Shown here: positions 1-11,500 of the stretch, in pieces
Numbering within the stretch: position 1 is the stretch's first letter
Layout of the letters: the number at the start of each line of letters is the position of its first letter
Assembly: GCF_019097595.1 (NCBI RefSeq)
Contig: NC_080718.1
Location: 18,386,657 to 18,450,656 of the forward strand
DNA length: 64,000 nucleotides
Source of the DNA: Hemibagrus wyckioides
Taxonomy: Eukaryota; Chordata; Actinopteri; Siluriformes; Bagridae
Direction of reading: 5' to 3'
Notes under the pieces: generated by a model
Database searches by the model: none
Told to the model about the DNA's origin: nothing
What the model saw: the letters and a program-made list of their open reading frames with translations, nothing else
Made by a program: the position numbers and the translations under genes

Positions 1-206
1 GCAGCTTCAGCAACGTGCGCTGTGTGCTGCTCAGAGAGAAGTGCTCAGACCTGGCAGCCGTCATAGGCATCGTCATCGGTGCCTTCATAGTTCTCACCAC
101 CATCACCCTCCTCTTCAGACTATTAAAGAACAGGGAGCATTCCTCGTCACGGCCGTTTGCACGATTGGAGCTGGAGGAGGATGACGACGAACCTTTGCTT
201 GAATGA
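1..206 (+). CDS. enpp4: Ectonucleotide pyrophosphatase/phosphodiesterase 4, C-terminal end (partial, 5' end outside window)
   Basis: The open frame enters at base 3 and stops at 204-206. It encodes a short extracellular tail with two cysteines (CVLLREKC), one hydrophobic membrane-spanning segment (about 22 residues, rich in I, V, L and T), and a short cytoplasmic tail ending [18 protein letters not shown]. This matches the end of vertebrate ENPP4, a type I membrane protein of the NPP family, whose human tail has the same RPF-R-L-EDDD-PL pattern. The catalytic domain lies upstream of the window, so nothing can be said about its active site. ENPP4 is known to hydrolyse dinucleoside polyphosphates such as Ap3A at the cell surface. 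The neighbour clic5 supports the assignment, because CLIC5 and ENPP4 are adjacent on human 6p21.1. ENPP5 was considered, but as I recall its tail differs. Confidence 0.85.
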   Translation, partial: SFSNVRCVLLREKCSDLAAVIGIVIGAFIVLTTITLLFRLLKNREHSSSRPFARLELEEDDDEPLLE

Positions 207-2706
207 GAGTGGAAATTTTAGGGTTGGTTTAAGAAAATGCAACATACTTACCCAAAAAGAAATGTACAAAATAATAATACTAAAAAAGCACAAATCTAAA
301 CACAAAAAAAGAGAAATTATCATAGGAAGGCGCTTTGCTTCTGTAGCGACAGTTTGCTTATTGTCACATATAGCTATCCAAAGAATACAGTTGCTATTTA
401 TTTACATGACAGCTTAAAGATGCAACAAGTTCCTATAAATTCCTGCTTACCCGTTTATTTTTTTCTAGGCTAGGTATATACTGAAACAACAAATTATATT
501 CAGATATTATATTAAGATGAGTCCTGTATGTAGTGAGGGTAATATGTGTTGGGGGGGGGGATTTTATTTTTATTTTTCAATATTTGCAGATGAATGTCAG
601 GTCCTATATAATGTATAAAGGCGTAGCATAATACTGCCATTATTTTTAAAGCAAATATTTTGGGGCACATACCACAAAACGTAAACTATAAAACAAAAAC
701 TTAAAACAGTAAACTGTAAGTTAAACTATAAGGCATTGGTATTATCAGGTATGCTATGTATGCCAAGTGCAATCTTCATTCACTTTAATGACTTCTTGGA
801 AATGTACTGATAATCTAGAATATATTTTTCTTTGCTTCAGAGGTTTGAGGGATTTTTCTGATCTCCAGCATTGCGCCAACAACTGAAGCAATTAAGTTAC
901 GGAGTTCTGCACACTGTATATTTATTTCCTTGTGTTTTATGCTTTAAGGGCATATGAATGTTTATTTCTTCTGCTTCCTAAGTGAATATTGATCTATATA
1001 TTTAGATATTCTATTTTTCTATTCTGGTAGTGTACAAGTGTAGTAAAGGCTGTTCAGTGATTTTGAAAAGTATCCTAAGAATAATATGCTTTTAGCGACA
1101 TGTTTTGTTTTTTGTGAGAATGTGAGTTTCTTGCACTCGGATGTCTGTGTTTAAGGTGAGACGGGTTTAAGGGCTGGTTCACTATTTTCTTGAAGTCTTC
1201 TTCTAAGGTACAGGTACTGTGTAACTATGCAAGTGAAAGATTGTCAGGGATGTTGAGTTTTGCAGAGCTCTGTGTGTGTGTGTGTGTGTGTGTGTGTTTA
1301 AGCCATGATATTAATAGATTTTCTTTTGGTGTATAATATTTAGTTGTATTATTTTAAGGCAGCTAAATGGTAGCTGGATGTAAAGCAGTAATATATCGAC
1401 AGCTTTGTAATGTGGCTCCAACTGAGCCACTAGAGGTCACTCTAATATGTATGTGTATGTACAGTACTGTGGCTCTCAATGATGTGTAAATCACACACAT
1501 TAAGGAGTTCCCGGAAATGTCTTTTGTCAAGAAAATCTTTAAAAGAACGAGTGACGAGAAACACTTCACGTTTCTTTCAATTTGTTGTGATGGTAAATTG
1601 AGTTGCTTGTGTATGTGGACGATGTTGCAGTTTAAGTGGACTGTCTTCCCTGTAATAAAGTCTCATTCAGAAATAATTACGCTATTGCTACTTACTAAAC
1701 AAAATGATCGATCATGCAATAACTAGGTTATTGTTTATGTAGTAATAAACAGTGAACAAAGTAAAACTTTTGTGTCGGGAGAACTTAAATCATATGACTG
1801 GAGTATACACCTACTTAGGTGGGAGTTCAGGGTGTGTGTGTTGTGTGGTGTGAGTTAGCAGTTAAGCAAGCATCTATATTTAGCGAGTGGAATGTCCAGC
1901 TCCTGTCTCCACCCCAGACTACAGCCCATCTCTGACTCACTGTGAATAGCGTATGCTATACTTCCCTACAGGTTGCCTTTTTCACAATAACTACTTATCA
2001 GTATTCTTTTTCCAAATTTCCAACATATGTGTTCAGGAGATCAGAATCTCACAGTTTGCAGCATAGACTTACTGTTATGGAGGATTCTTCATGCAGTTTA
2101 TCAGATGAGCTTTCACTGTATCTAATTATATGGCCATATTGTATTGGTTTTAGCAGGATTCTCTTTTAATCAGTCATTTTTGCATTTATTGATACATCAC
2201 GTCTGTTAGTGCTTAAGCATTACTCATCCTCCTGGATCCTGAACACTTCATCTGGATTTTCACACTGAAGTAGGACATCTCTTTCCTCTTCTCCCAGGGT
2301 GACTCAGTCACTGACATTGTTTTTTTAAATACATGAGATGCTGAAAAGTGATTGATTGCTGGCAGGACATAAAGGCAAGAGAGTGAGAGTGTGTGTGGAG
2401 GGAGTGTAGGTGACACAGGAGCAGACATTCGGAGCTCCTCCCTCTCCTCTTTGCTGGCTATTTTTGGCCCGAGTGTGACAGTGAGAGCATGCTGTACCCC
2501 TGACAGCTGGGCCCAGGGGCCAAATCAAAACAAGGCTGCCCCTCATGCACTTGTTGCATGAATAGGACCATCACTACAGCCAGCTGAAGGTACAGTAAGG
2601 ACAGTAAGGGAGATTCTTTGGTGAGCAAGCTTTTTCCTGCTTCCTTCCTCCATCCCAGCCTGAGCTCTGTGGCACAGTTGGGTGAGGGAACATTAACAGA
2701 GCAAAA
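207..2706. other. enpp4 3' UTR and enpp4-clic5 intergenic region
   Basis: No coding exon is recognised here. The first part is AT-rich and probably 3' UTR of enpp4. Candidate polyadenylation signals on the plus strand (AATAAA) occur at 1654-1659 and 1744-1749, which would give a 3' UTR of about 1.4-1.5 kb. A TG tract lies at 1271-1297. The last 150 bases before 2707 are less AT-rich and probably hold the clic5 5' UTR and promoter. No TATA box is evident there. Confidence 0.4.
1271..1297. repeat. (TG)n microsatellite
   Basis: Uninterrupted TG dinucleotides, about 13 units, in the presumed enpp4 3' UTR. Confidence 0.9.
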
Positions 2707-2769
2707 ATGACCGACTTGATCTCTTTAAATGAAGAGGATAAGGATCCTGACATTGAGTTGTTTGTAAAG
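2707..2769 (+). CDS. clic5: clic5 exon 1 coding part
   Basis: ATG at 2707 in the context gcaaaaATGA; 21 codons ending ELFVK, followed by the donor GTAAGG. The length (63 nt) and acidic content match CLIC5A exon 1. Confidence 0.9.
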
Positions 2770-4926
2770 GTAAGGGTGCATGGCATGCTAGAATCAACCT
2801 TTATTTATTTCTCCTTAGCTATCATGAGAAAGCTCTTTGGATTAAATATTTTTACACTGTTAGGCCATGTGCTATTGCTGTATGTCTGTGTGTTAGTGTT
2901 TTGTCAGCATCACAGCAGAAGTACTGAAGTGCTGAGCTAAAATGGACAGGTGTCTCAGTAGCACTCTCTCTGCCCAGGAGGCATACTCCCTCCTGAATTA
3001 TTTCTGCCTTCCTATCAACACTGCAACGCTCTAATTCCTCAGTGGGAGTGCTACGCTAGGCTAAATCAGATCAGTGCTTGTGTTTGTGGCTTGAGCACAG
3101 AGAACACTGTGATAGTTAAAGATGGAGCTATTTTGATGTGACTGTTGCAGTGTCTGATGAAAGATCAGGTCAGTTGCATAATCAGCTGAAGTAAGTTATG
3201 TTAATATATATTGTTTTGTGATTGCTCTGTTCCTTAGTTTATCAGCAGCTATATAGCAAATGGTGTGTTAAATTGCAGACTTTTTCAGTCACACTGTCAA
3301 TCTACTGTACAACAACTGGAAAAATCCCACACAGCTGATTGTCTTAGTGTATTAAGGAGGGCAAAGAGGACGTAAAGTATACGCACAGATCTTATATGAA
3401 TATCCAACTTAATGAATTTATTACATTAAATCAATGCGATTTAATGTAATAAATGCAGGATAGTCAAATGAAGAAACTTTGAATCCCTGCTGTAGCCCTT
3501 TGAAATCTAAGCGCTCAACATTTGAACCTGTAGTGAAGAGGTGATAAAACAGAATCAACTGAATGAGGTTAGGATGAAGTCAAGCTCAAGGTTCTGTTGA
3601 CAAGTCAGACTCGAACCCTTTGGGCCGAGGGCTAATGAGGCAGGTAATGGAATTTCCATCAATAATTCAGCTCCACTCGGGATCCTGTGACTGGCTCAGT
3701 TTTCCAGCCCAGTTCAATGCTGCTATTGGATAGCATGAGCGCTTAATTTCAGATATGGATTGTGATTGCTCCCTTGTTTGGTTCATATAATTGACTTGAT
3801 ATCAGGATTAACTGTTGGACAAAAGGCCCCACCTGATTCATGCAACTGCACATGTCACTCAAGTGTGTAATAATCTTGAGTCTGGACCCATGACACTGAC
3901 TCACATTCTGAGTTGTTTTGTTTTTGGTTCACACTCATGTTTTTTTCACGAGGCTTTATAAATGGACCTCAATAGTTCTGAAGAGGGGCAATGTTTCCAC
4001 AACACAGGTTGGAAAAGTAATGAAGGAATTCATTATGATGTTTAATGTTTTTGTTAAATGTCAGAAATACATTAATAATAGCATGTAACAAGTGAGACAG
4101 TCTAAACAAATGGGGAACAAATGAAAGGAAAATGCTTTGTTACTTTGGACACACATTGTGCAGGCATAGTATTTTATCCTCTTAAAGGTTAGGGTCACTA
4201 CAAATCAATACAAAGTTAATCTGACTGATTATCCTATGATGCTGCCAAGATGGTGGCAGCAGCTCCGTGAGTCTTTAACTGATCTGTCATTAAATTGATT
4301 TTTATCCTAATGGGAGGGGATGTCTTCCAGGACTTTGGAAGATTTTAGTGTTTTGTGTTAGACAGTGCTCTCCACCATTATCATCAAAACACTGCTTAAG
4401 GAATTTTGGATTAATGGTGTTCATTCCTCCAGTACAGCTCCAGAGATTTGTACAATCTATGCCAAGGTGCTTGGTAGAGCTGTTATGGTGGCTTGGTGCT
4501 TCATGTCACTTCATGCTGGTTTTTCCATTAATATATGATGTGTATTTCAGTTCTGCTCAATTTAATCAGTGGGACTTTTAACAATAGACCCAAAAACAGT
4601 TTTACAGAAACTGATGTTAATTTAGATCCTGATGACCGAGCCAGTGGTGGCAGTGACGAGAAAAGCCTCTCTGAGATGGCTTGAGAGAAATCAGGCTCAG
4701 AGGGGGATCTCCTTTATTCTGTGGGTGACACTGGAGAGCGTGATTAAACATCATTAGACTTCTTCACCTGTGTACTATAATGTCAAACAGTACTAAGTGC
4801 AGTGAAAGGATATTCAGTATAAACATGATAATTTGTGTGCGAGAGTCCTAGAATAAGGATTTTTGTTCAACAAATGATTGCTCTCTTTTTACATTAGTTG
4901 CTGTCTGATTAGTAGAATGATTAGAA

Positions 4927-4988
<62 letters not shown>

Positions 4989-6077
4989 GAAAATAATTTT
5001 TTTCAGGCAGGCAGTGATGGGGAGAGCATTGGGAACTGTCCCTTTTCCCAAAGACTTTTTATGATCCTATGGCTGAAAGGGGTGGTATTTAATGTCACCA
5101 CTGTTGATCTGAAAAGGTAATAATATGCTCATCAACATGGGTATATTTTGGTTTGATATCTAAGTATTCTTGTCTAATCTGTCTGGCATTGCTCCTCAGG
5201 AAACCACCAGATCTACATAATCTGGCACCTGGGACACACCCGCCTTTTCTCACCTTCAACGGAGAGGTGCGGACTGATGTCAACAAGATCGAGGAGTACC
5301 TAGAAGAAATGCTGGCGCCTCCAAAGTATGTAGTTAGAACAGGTTTCTTTGGGGGGTTTTTTTGTGTGTGTTTTCCTTCCTGTGCAAGCTCAACCTTATT
5401 CCCTAATTTCTCTCAAGGTACCCAAAACTAGCAACAAAAAACAGGGAATCAAATACAGCAGGAAATGATATCTTTGCTAAGTTCTCTGCATATATAAAGA
5501 ACACAAACTCTGAGGCTAACACAAGTGAGTAGCACGTTTTATAGTGACACCCCAAAATCACTCTTGCTGTATGTTCTGGCAATCCCTCCTGGACCAACAC
5601 ACATCTTTTCACCCTGCAGGTTTACAACGAGGGCTACTGAAGGCTCTGAAGAAACTAGACGATTTCCTTAACACTCCTCTGCCTGAGGAGATAGATGCAG
5701 ATAGCATGGAGGAGGAGAAGTGCTCTACCCGTAAATACCTCGATGGCAACGAATTAACACTAGCAGACTGCAATCTGCTCCCTAAACTTCATGTTGTCAA
5801 GGTAAGGCCTAGGATTTCAAAAGCTGGGAATAATGTTCCAGTATTTTACATTTTTCTATATATATTTTTAAAAATCCACTTTATTTTCCAATGAAGACAT
5901 TCTTATTTCAAGGTTGTATCTAAGAAATACCGTAACTTTGAGATACCGTCAGAGTACACTGGAGTGTGGCGCTATCTACAGAATGCCTACGCACGGGATG
6001 AGTTCACCAACACGTGTGCAGCGGATAGAGAGATCGAACTGGCTTACCAGGATGTAGCCCGGCGTCTGGGCAAATGA
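2707..6077 (+). CDS. clic5: Chloride intracellular channel 5 (six coding exons, complete)
   Basis: Exons join as 2707-2769, 5007-5116, 5200-5325, 5418-5524, 5620-5801 and 5913-6077, giving 753 nt and 250 aa plus stop; all introns are GT/AG and phases agree. The exon lengths 110, 126, 107 and 182 are those typical of vertebrate CLIC genes. Exon 2 holds the glutaredoxin-like CPFS motif (Cys32) followed by the putative membrane-inserting segment; exons 3-6 encode the GST-like all-alpha domain ending [22 protein letters not shown]. The start MTD and the acidic DPDIELFVK resemble the short CLIC5A form rather than CLIC4 or the long-headed CLIC6. CLIC5 is a dimorphic soluble/membrane protein that associates with ezrin-radixin-moesin and actin at apical membranes and stereocilia. 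The gene is convergent with runx2, as in mammals. The teleost paralog (a or b) is not resolved. Confidence 0.93.
3416..3454. repeat. Perfect 17-bp inverted repeat with 5-nt loop
   Basis: The left arm ATTTATTACATTAAATC and right arm GATTTAATGTAATAAAT are exact reverse complements around AATGC, within clic5 intron 1. Confidence 0.95.
4927..4986. repeat. (ATT)20 microsatellite next to the clic5 exon 2 acceptor
   Basis: Sixty bases of pure ATT, ending 20 nt before exon 2. The tract occupies the position where the branch point would be expected, leaving only a short T-rich run before CAG. Confidence 0.95.
5007..5116 (+). CDS. clic5: clic5 exon 2 (CPFS redox motif and membrane segment)
   Basis: 110 nt, phase 0 to 2, acceptor TTTCAG and donor GTAATA. 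It encodes the [17 protein letters not shown] region and ends TVDLK(R). It is missed by a simple long-ORF scan because it is short. Confidence 0.95.
5200..5325 (+). CDS. clic5: clic5 exon 3
   Basis: 126 nt from acceptor CTCCTCAG to donor GTATGT. It encodes [19 protein letters not shown] and the following acidic helix with [11 protein letters not shown]. Confidence 0.95.
5418..5524 (+). CDS. clic5: clic5 exon 4
   Basis: 107 nt from acceptor CTCAAG to donor GTGAGT. It encodes [19 protein letters not shown] and KFSAYIKNT, both conserved in CLICs. Confidence 0.95.
5620..5801 (+). CDS. clic5: clic5 exon 5
   Basis: 182 nt from acceptor CCCTGCAG to donor GTAAGG. It encodes [20 protein letters not shown], the acidic loop with [14 protein letters not shown], and [17 protein letters not shown]. 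Confidence 0.95.
5913..6077 (+). CDS. clic5: clic5 exon 6 (terminal coding exon)
   Basis: 165 nt including the TGA at 6075-6077. It begins [19 protein letters not shown] and ends with the conserved helix around [20 protein letters not shown]. Confidence 0.95.
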   Translation, partial: VVSKKYRNFEIPSEYTGVWRYLQNAYARDEFTNTCAADREIELAYQDVARRLGK

Positions 6078-7260
6078 AACCTACAGAAGCTCAAGATTGT
6101 AGCTTATTTTTACTGACATAACTACATTGAGAGGTGACACCTCTGTCTCATGAACGTGTTTAATACATTTGATAAATAATACATGACTAACATTTTTTTC
6201 AGGGGGAATTTTTGAGTTTGCAGCTTTATTGTGTGTTGCCTTGAGGACGCCATATTGGATCAGTCCTATAAATGCCCTAGATAGACTGTTGCCTGGTCTG
6301 ATGCTGCCTGTGTACATTTTACATGTCGATGCTGTTTTGATCCCCGGGTGCAAATGGCACGAATCTGTCTAATCAGCAACTCTGTAATGGGCTTGAGAAA
6401 AGACTGTGCCACTAAAATAGTTCTCTGCAATATCTCTGCAGCCTTCATTCTGTTGAAATGCACAAGGCAGCCTGTGTCATTTCCTTCCACTCCATTGTAC
6501 TACTTTATGCAATCCACTCACCAGAGTTAAACAGACCTGCAGTATTCTCCGCAAATATGCACAACTAAATGCTATGCAATTTAATTCTGCACTGAATCTA
6601 TTACATTTCTGATCCTGTCATTATCTTTGATCAAGAGTTTTATTTTTGTGCAGTTTGATTTATTTTATTATAAAACTGCTTTTTGCTTATGATGAAGTGT
6701 ATGTGCTGACATTTCCTGTTGAGGAACAGTGTTGGGTTTTGAGACTGGATTTTGGTAAACACCAACATATTGAGTCCCTGCACTTCTTGTAGAGCAGACT
6801 TGTATTTTTCTTAAGGAAGCAGCGCCATCTTGTGGTGAAGGCGTAGAAGAGAAGAAAAGGGTACACAATATTTATTATCAATCGCACTAGTTTGCATGAG
6901 GAAACAAATTGGACGGTCAATTTAACCAACATTTCATTCTAACAATGAATAAAAATCTCATTAAATCTCTGGCAGTTGTGCATTGACGCAGTTTTGCATC
7001 ATTTCAATGACCTAAGCCATTTTACATGATACTGCGATTGCATGTGAGTGAGCTAAAATACTGAACCATTGACATGGTGGTATATTTATCAGTAATCTAA
7101 TTTATAATGATATTACTGTTCCTGTACAATGTCCCAAATGATTTGTTTATGAACTTTTAGATAGATCTTGCATATTTCTCTCCTCTGCTATATGCCACAG
7201 TGTTGTACTGAAATTTCTTCTAATGGCAAATAAATGTATTTTTTTTTAAATAATGCTGTT
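6078..7260 (+). other. clic5: clic5 3' UTR (inferred)
   Basis: AT-rich sequence without coding exons. The best polyadenylation signal is AATAAA at 7229-7234, followed within about 15 nt by a T-rich stretch, suggesting cleavage near 7.25 kb. An earlier AATAAA at about 6947 is also possible. Confidence 0.5.
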
Positions 7261-7364
7261 TTGCATTATATACTTTTATTACACAGAGTGTCCCAAACTC
7301 TGTCATGTAGAGGATGCTTTGTACATAGAGTTACATTTTGTTTAGAAAGTGTTCATTTCCTCTA

Positions 7365-7440
7365 TTCAATTAAATTCAATTTTATTTTATGACAAAGGAC
7401 ATTGTTTTAAAGCAGCTTTTATGGAAATATACAAAGTCAA
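7365..7440 (-). repeat. LINE/SINE 3'-tail fragment, minus orientation
   Basis: Read on the minus strand, this carries the module with AAGCTGCTTT, ACAATGTC and AATTGAATT found at the 3' end of common fish interspersed repeats. The same module occurs on the plus strand at 8512-8590, so the two copies form an inverted pair flanking the Tc1-like element. The family name is from memory and uncertain. Confidence 0.55.
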
Positions 7441-7471
7441 GATTTAATTTTTTAATGCATAAATTTACAAT

Positions 7472-7945
7472 GATCAGGCATAACATTATGACCGCCTGCA
7501 TAATGTTGTGTTTTTTGCTGCCAGAACAGCCCTGACGCATCAAGATGTGGACTCCACTAGATCCCTGAAGGTGTGTTGTGGGATCTGGCAGTAAGATGTT
7601 AGCAGCCATGGGCCCTACCTTGCAACTTACAGTACTTAAAGGACACCTACAGAACTTATAGGATGCTTACAAGACAAGGATACTTTCGACAGATACTAAC
7701 CACTGCAAACCGGGAACACCCTAAAAGAGCTGCAGTTTTAGCCATCACAATTTGTCCTTGTCAAACTCGCTCAAATCCTTACGCTTGCCCATTTTTCCTG
7801 CTTCTAACACATCAACTTTGAGGACAAAATGTTCACTTTCTGCCTAATATATCCCACCCACTAACAGGTGCCATGATGAGGAGATCATTAGTGTTATTCA
7901 CTTCACCTGTCAGTGCTCATAATGTTATGGCTGATCTGTGTATCA
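7472..7945 (-). mobile_element. Tc1-like DNA transposon relic, internally deleted
   Basis: The ends are inverted repeats: left GATCAGGCATAACATTATGA and right TCATAATGTTATGGCTGATC, imperfectly complementary. The interior keeps the two extremes of a Tc1-like transposase on the minus strand. The left part encodes the region before the stop (a decayed version of the conserved C-terminal helix), and the right part the N-terminal helix-turn-helix region and start. The middle with the catalytic triad (about 1 kb in full copies) is missing. It is non-autonomous, decayed and cannot encode a transposase. Confidence 0.8.
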
Positions 7946-8249
7946 ATTATTATCCCTACAAAACAAGCCAGACTCAAAAAGGGAACTCATGCTCACCTGG
8001 GTGCCAGGATAGTGCGATCATAATTAATTCCCTTCTGTAACTGTGTACTATATGGTCAAAAAGTGTGATTGTGCCACCTAGAAATTCATTACAGTTTTAA
8101 CATGAAGTCTATTTTCTTAATGTTCTCAGCTGGTTGGTGACAGAGACTTCATGTTCATGGCAGTTTTGCTATCAAAGCAATTGTAGTTTTAAGCCATTGT
8201 AGCAAATCAATTGCAGTCCAAAGCCATCTTCATAGTTCCAAGTGTTAGT

Positions 8250-8590
8250 ATTTACAGTAATGCCATGCATTTAGTTTGTCCATGTGTGTTCATCCTCAGC
8301 AGCACTAAGCACTTATCAAGTGATGACATTAAACTCCAAACAGAAGCAGGGCATGATGAATCAGACGGGTCCATGTAGATGAAGGGGTCATGATCACTGG
8401 TATCCCAGGAATTTTCTCTTGGGGTGGGGGGTTGTATACATGTTGTCATGTAATGGTTAAGGACAACTCCAGTCCTATAACAGCATTATTAAACAGTAGA
8501 GCCTTCTTTCTTCTTTTGTAAAGCTGCTTTGAGACAATGTTCATTGTAAAAGGTGCTATACAAAATAAACTGAATTGAACTGAATTGAAT
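8250..8590 (+). repeat. LINE/SINE-type interspersed repeat with tail module
   Basis: Ends with the fish repeat tail (AAGCTGCTTTGAGACAATGT, then GCTATACAAAATAAA and AATTGAACTGAATTGAAT). The upstream 250 bases have a moderately GC-rich, repeat-like composition. The left boundary is uncertain, and the exact family was not determined. Confidence 0.5.
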
Positions 8591-11500
8591 AGAGCCAGAA
8601 GGTAACATAGACATGAATGGAGACTTTTGGGACATCCTGTATTACATGCATAAAACATAATATAGTGCAGTGTGAAGAATCCATTAAACACTCAGTTCAA
8701 GTATAAATCCTGCATTTTCAAGATTAATACCAATACATTTTGTTCTCATGGACTTCAACATTTTCCATTATACAGTATGCATGAACATATACTGCTACTT
8801 CATCAATAATTTAAGCAAATGTAACTTAATTTAATAAGAAAGTTTTGACAAAAATAACCTGTACCTGTCCTTACGGAAACAGTGTGTATGAAAATTCCCG
8901 GTCACACTTTCGGATTGCCTGCTCTCCATGTCAGACTCGGTTTGACAGCAGAATAACACACGCTGCAGTGTAATATGTGTTTGGAGATCACACTGGTGAA
9001 GTTCTGCGTGAAACTGGAGAGGTGTAGCACAGCTACGTCTGCAGTGGCCTGGGGCTCCGTGGCCTCCTGGGCTTTAATTATTGCACTTCCTGTGGAGGAA
9101 GCCCTTTCACCAGCTCAGGTCTGTCCAGTGTGTTTCTTTCATTGGAAATTCAAACCATCTGTAGATATGTCTGCAATCTTTATTTGGCCACTGGTGGTGC
9201 CGGGGGCTGTCAAAAATGCACCTCACTCCTTCCTTGATTATTTAAGCAAGCTTTGTGGCATTTAGGATGATAAAATGTCTTGCCATGAGCACATGGGTCT
9301 AGACATTCAGTTTGTTACACCACACACATCATCCTGTCCCTTCAGGCTCTCGAGAGAACACAATGAAAAGAGACACTTGGTACATACATCTGTGGTGCAT
9401 TTGATGTGTGCATTTTTCTATTTAATATTAGTATATGTTGGGGACTGACCTGGAACCAGAAGCAGTGGAATTGGTACCATGCACAAATTCTTTACTCAAG
9501 TTATACTGATCTGAATGTATACTAATCAAAACTGAAAAAATACAGTATTACAGTATATTATAACAATATTATAATAAAAGTCCAACAAAGAGTGATAAAA
9601 ATGCACTAAAAATTGGAAAAAAAAGTTACAAGGAAACCAAGGAACATGAAAGCATTAAATAAAAACAGTAAGCCAGAGCTAAACCCCAGACATTAGCTAG
9701 CATGCTAAAAACCCATATAGTGCAATAATATGCTCATTTTAATATGCAAATAATGCTAATAACTATCTATCTGTAATACAAATTGGGTAGATAAATGTTA
9801 AATGTAACTAACACAGAAATGTATGTGTGACAAATAGATAACTTATCACAGACTGTGTGAAAGAGGGGTGGGGTTTGGGGTTCAGGGGGTGGATCCATGC
9901 ACCAATAGATCTGCTCAGAGTGCTCTTGCAATATAGGCAGCTGGTAATTTCTAAAAATATTCCAGTTGTTATAGATCAGTGTATGTTTTGAAATAAAGTG
10001 AGTCATTACTAGACAAATCACTAACTGTTGCTCTTTGTAGCACTGCATATTTTTACTTTAACATTCATCATTCTTATGGGAGATTTCCAGCTTCATGGTT
10101 AGTGAATTGTTACATTATTGCATGGGAGCATTGAAAAGGTTATCATCTTTTTCATTCAGTACACAAATAACATACCGTTCTGACATTTGTCCCATAGCGT
10201 AATTAGTACATCGATGGAATAATGTGTTTACTTCTACTTTACACCTTACACCCTCACATACACTTTTTCACTTACTGTTGATGATGTATTATGGATGTCT
10301 TAGTGAAGCTGAATCAAATAAATTTGGCTCATTTAACACAAAACCTTGGCGGCTTTTTCCAAGTCTACTCATTTGGCATGCTGCCACTGATGGACTGTAT
10401 AGTGCTACAGTCTGGACTAGAAAGAAATCAGCCCCAGCCACTGCTTCCTAATATTATGTGTTGTCTTTTAAACGTATTCCCATTTGGGGTGTTGTTGTTT
10501 CTGAAAATCTAAAATAATCCACTTTAAAACATCTGGTAGAATGAAATAAGATTATGCCGAAAATGAGCTTATTTATTTTTTATTTCTTTGTATTTTATTT
10601 GATTTTTTTGTATATTTTCCATGAAAGCTTAATCACAGCCATGTTGATTTTTTTTTTGCTCATGTGATATTGTTTTAATATTTGTTTATAAAAGCTTTCA
10701 TTACCATATCCATGATTAGTTGGCTCCATGGCTCCGCCTCTGATTAAAATGCCCTGAGAAAAATTGGATTATAAAATGATTTTGTTTAAACGTTGAAGCA
10801 GCTGCAGATATTTATACCACAGCACGATTATCATGAGTGGAGGTTCTCATATTGTTTAATGGTGCTGTGTCCCAATGCATCACTGTGTGACTTTTTGGCT
10901 TCAGCATTCAAATGACTCTAGCCAGCATCTTCCAGGTGTTCCAGTAGAAATAAAGGATTAATTGATGAACAAGTCCACACCGCTACATGCTCACTAGAGC
11001 AGAATCTCTTGGGTGTTGTGAGACAACGATGAGCATTATGTTTTCTCCTTACCGAGAATCCCTAGCCATCTGTATTTATTACAGAGCTTTTCCCCCAGAT
11101 TGCATGGTGTGAAAATGAAAGAGGCCACTGACTAGCAGTTCTCACTTCCCACATGATTTAACTTATACCGAAGTGGCAATTACATTTTCATAGCTCTAAA
11201 ACCAATCCACATGCATGGTAATGTAAAGCAGAGCCGGAGCCACAGACAGTGCCAAAGGGCCTTGCACGAGGCATGCTAGTTCACCACAAGCAGGCTCAAG
11301 TCCCCGACATCAGAGGCTTTTTGGACAGTCGAGTCGGTCCTTGATCGAGAGAACCTGCAGTTCAGTTAAGGTTTTTCAAAAACAAGCGCTTGCTTCATCC
11401 TTATAATTATAGGTTAATACACAGAGCTGGATTTGAGCAGCGCAGTGCAGTAATATCTTCTGAGATCTTGTTGGATTTGTTACTGAGAACTGGTTGTGCA

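Larger units (their letters stand above)
2770..5006 (+). other. clic5: clic5 intron 1
   Basis: Runs from donor GTAAGG to acceptor TTTTTTCAG. It contains a perfect 17-bp inverted repeat at 3416-3454 and a 20-unit ATT tract ending 20 nt before the acceptor. No other exon is recognised in this 2.2 kb. An alternative first exon for a long CLIC5B-type form was not identified. Confidence 0.85.

Noticed and set aside
1..206. Assignment of the first fragment to enpp5
   Set aside because: The tail [18 protein letters not shown] follows the ENPP4 pattern; the strand relationship to clic5 alone would have suited enpp5, but sequence outweighs it.
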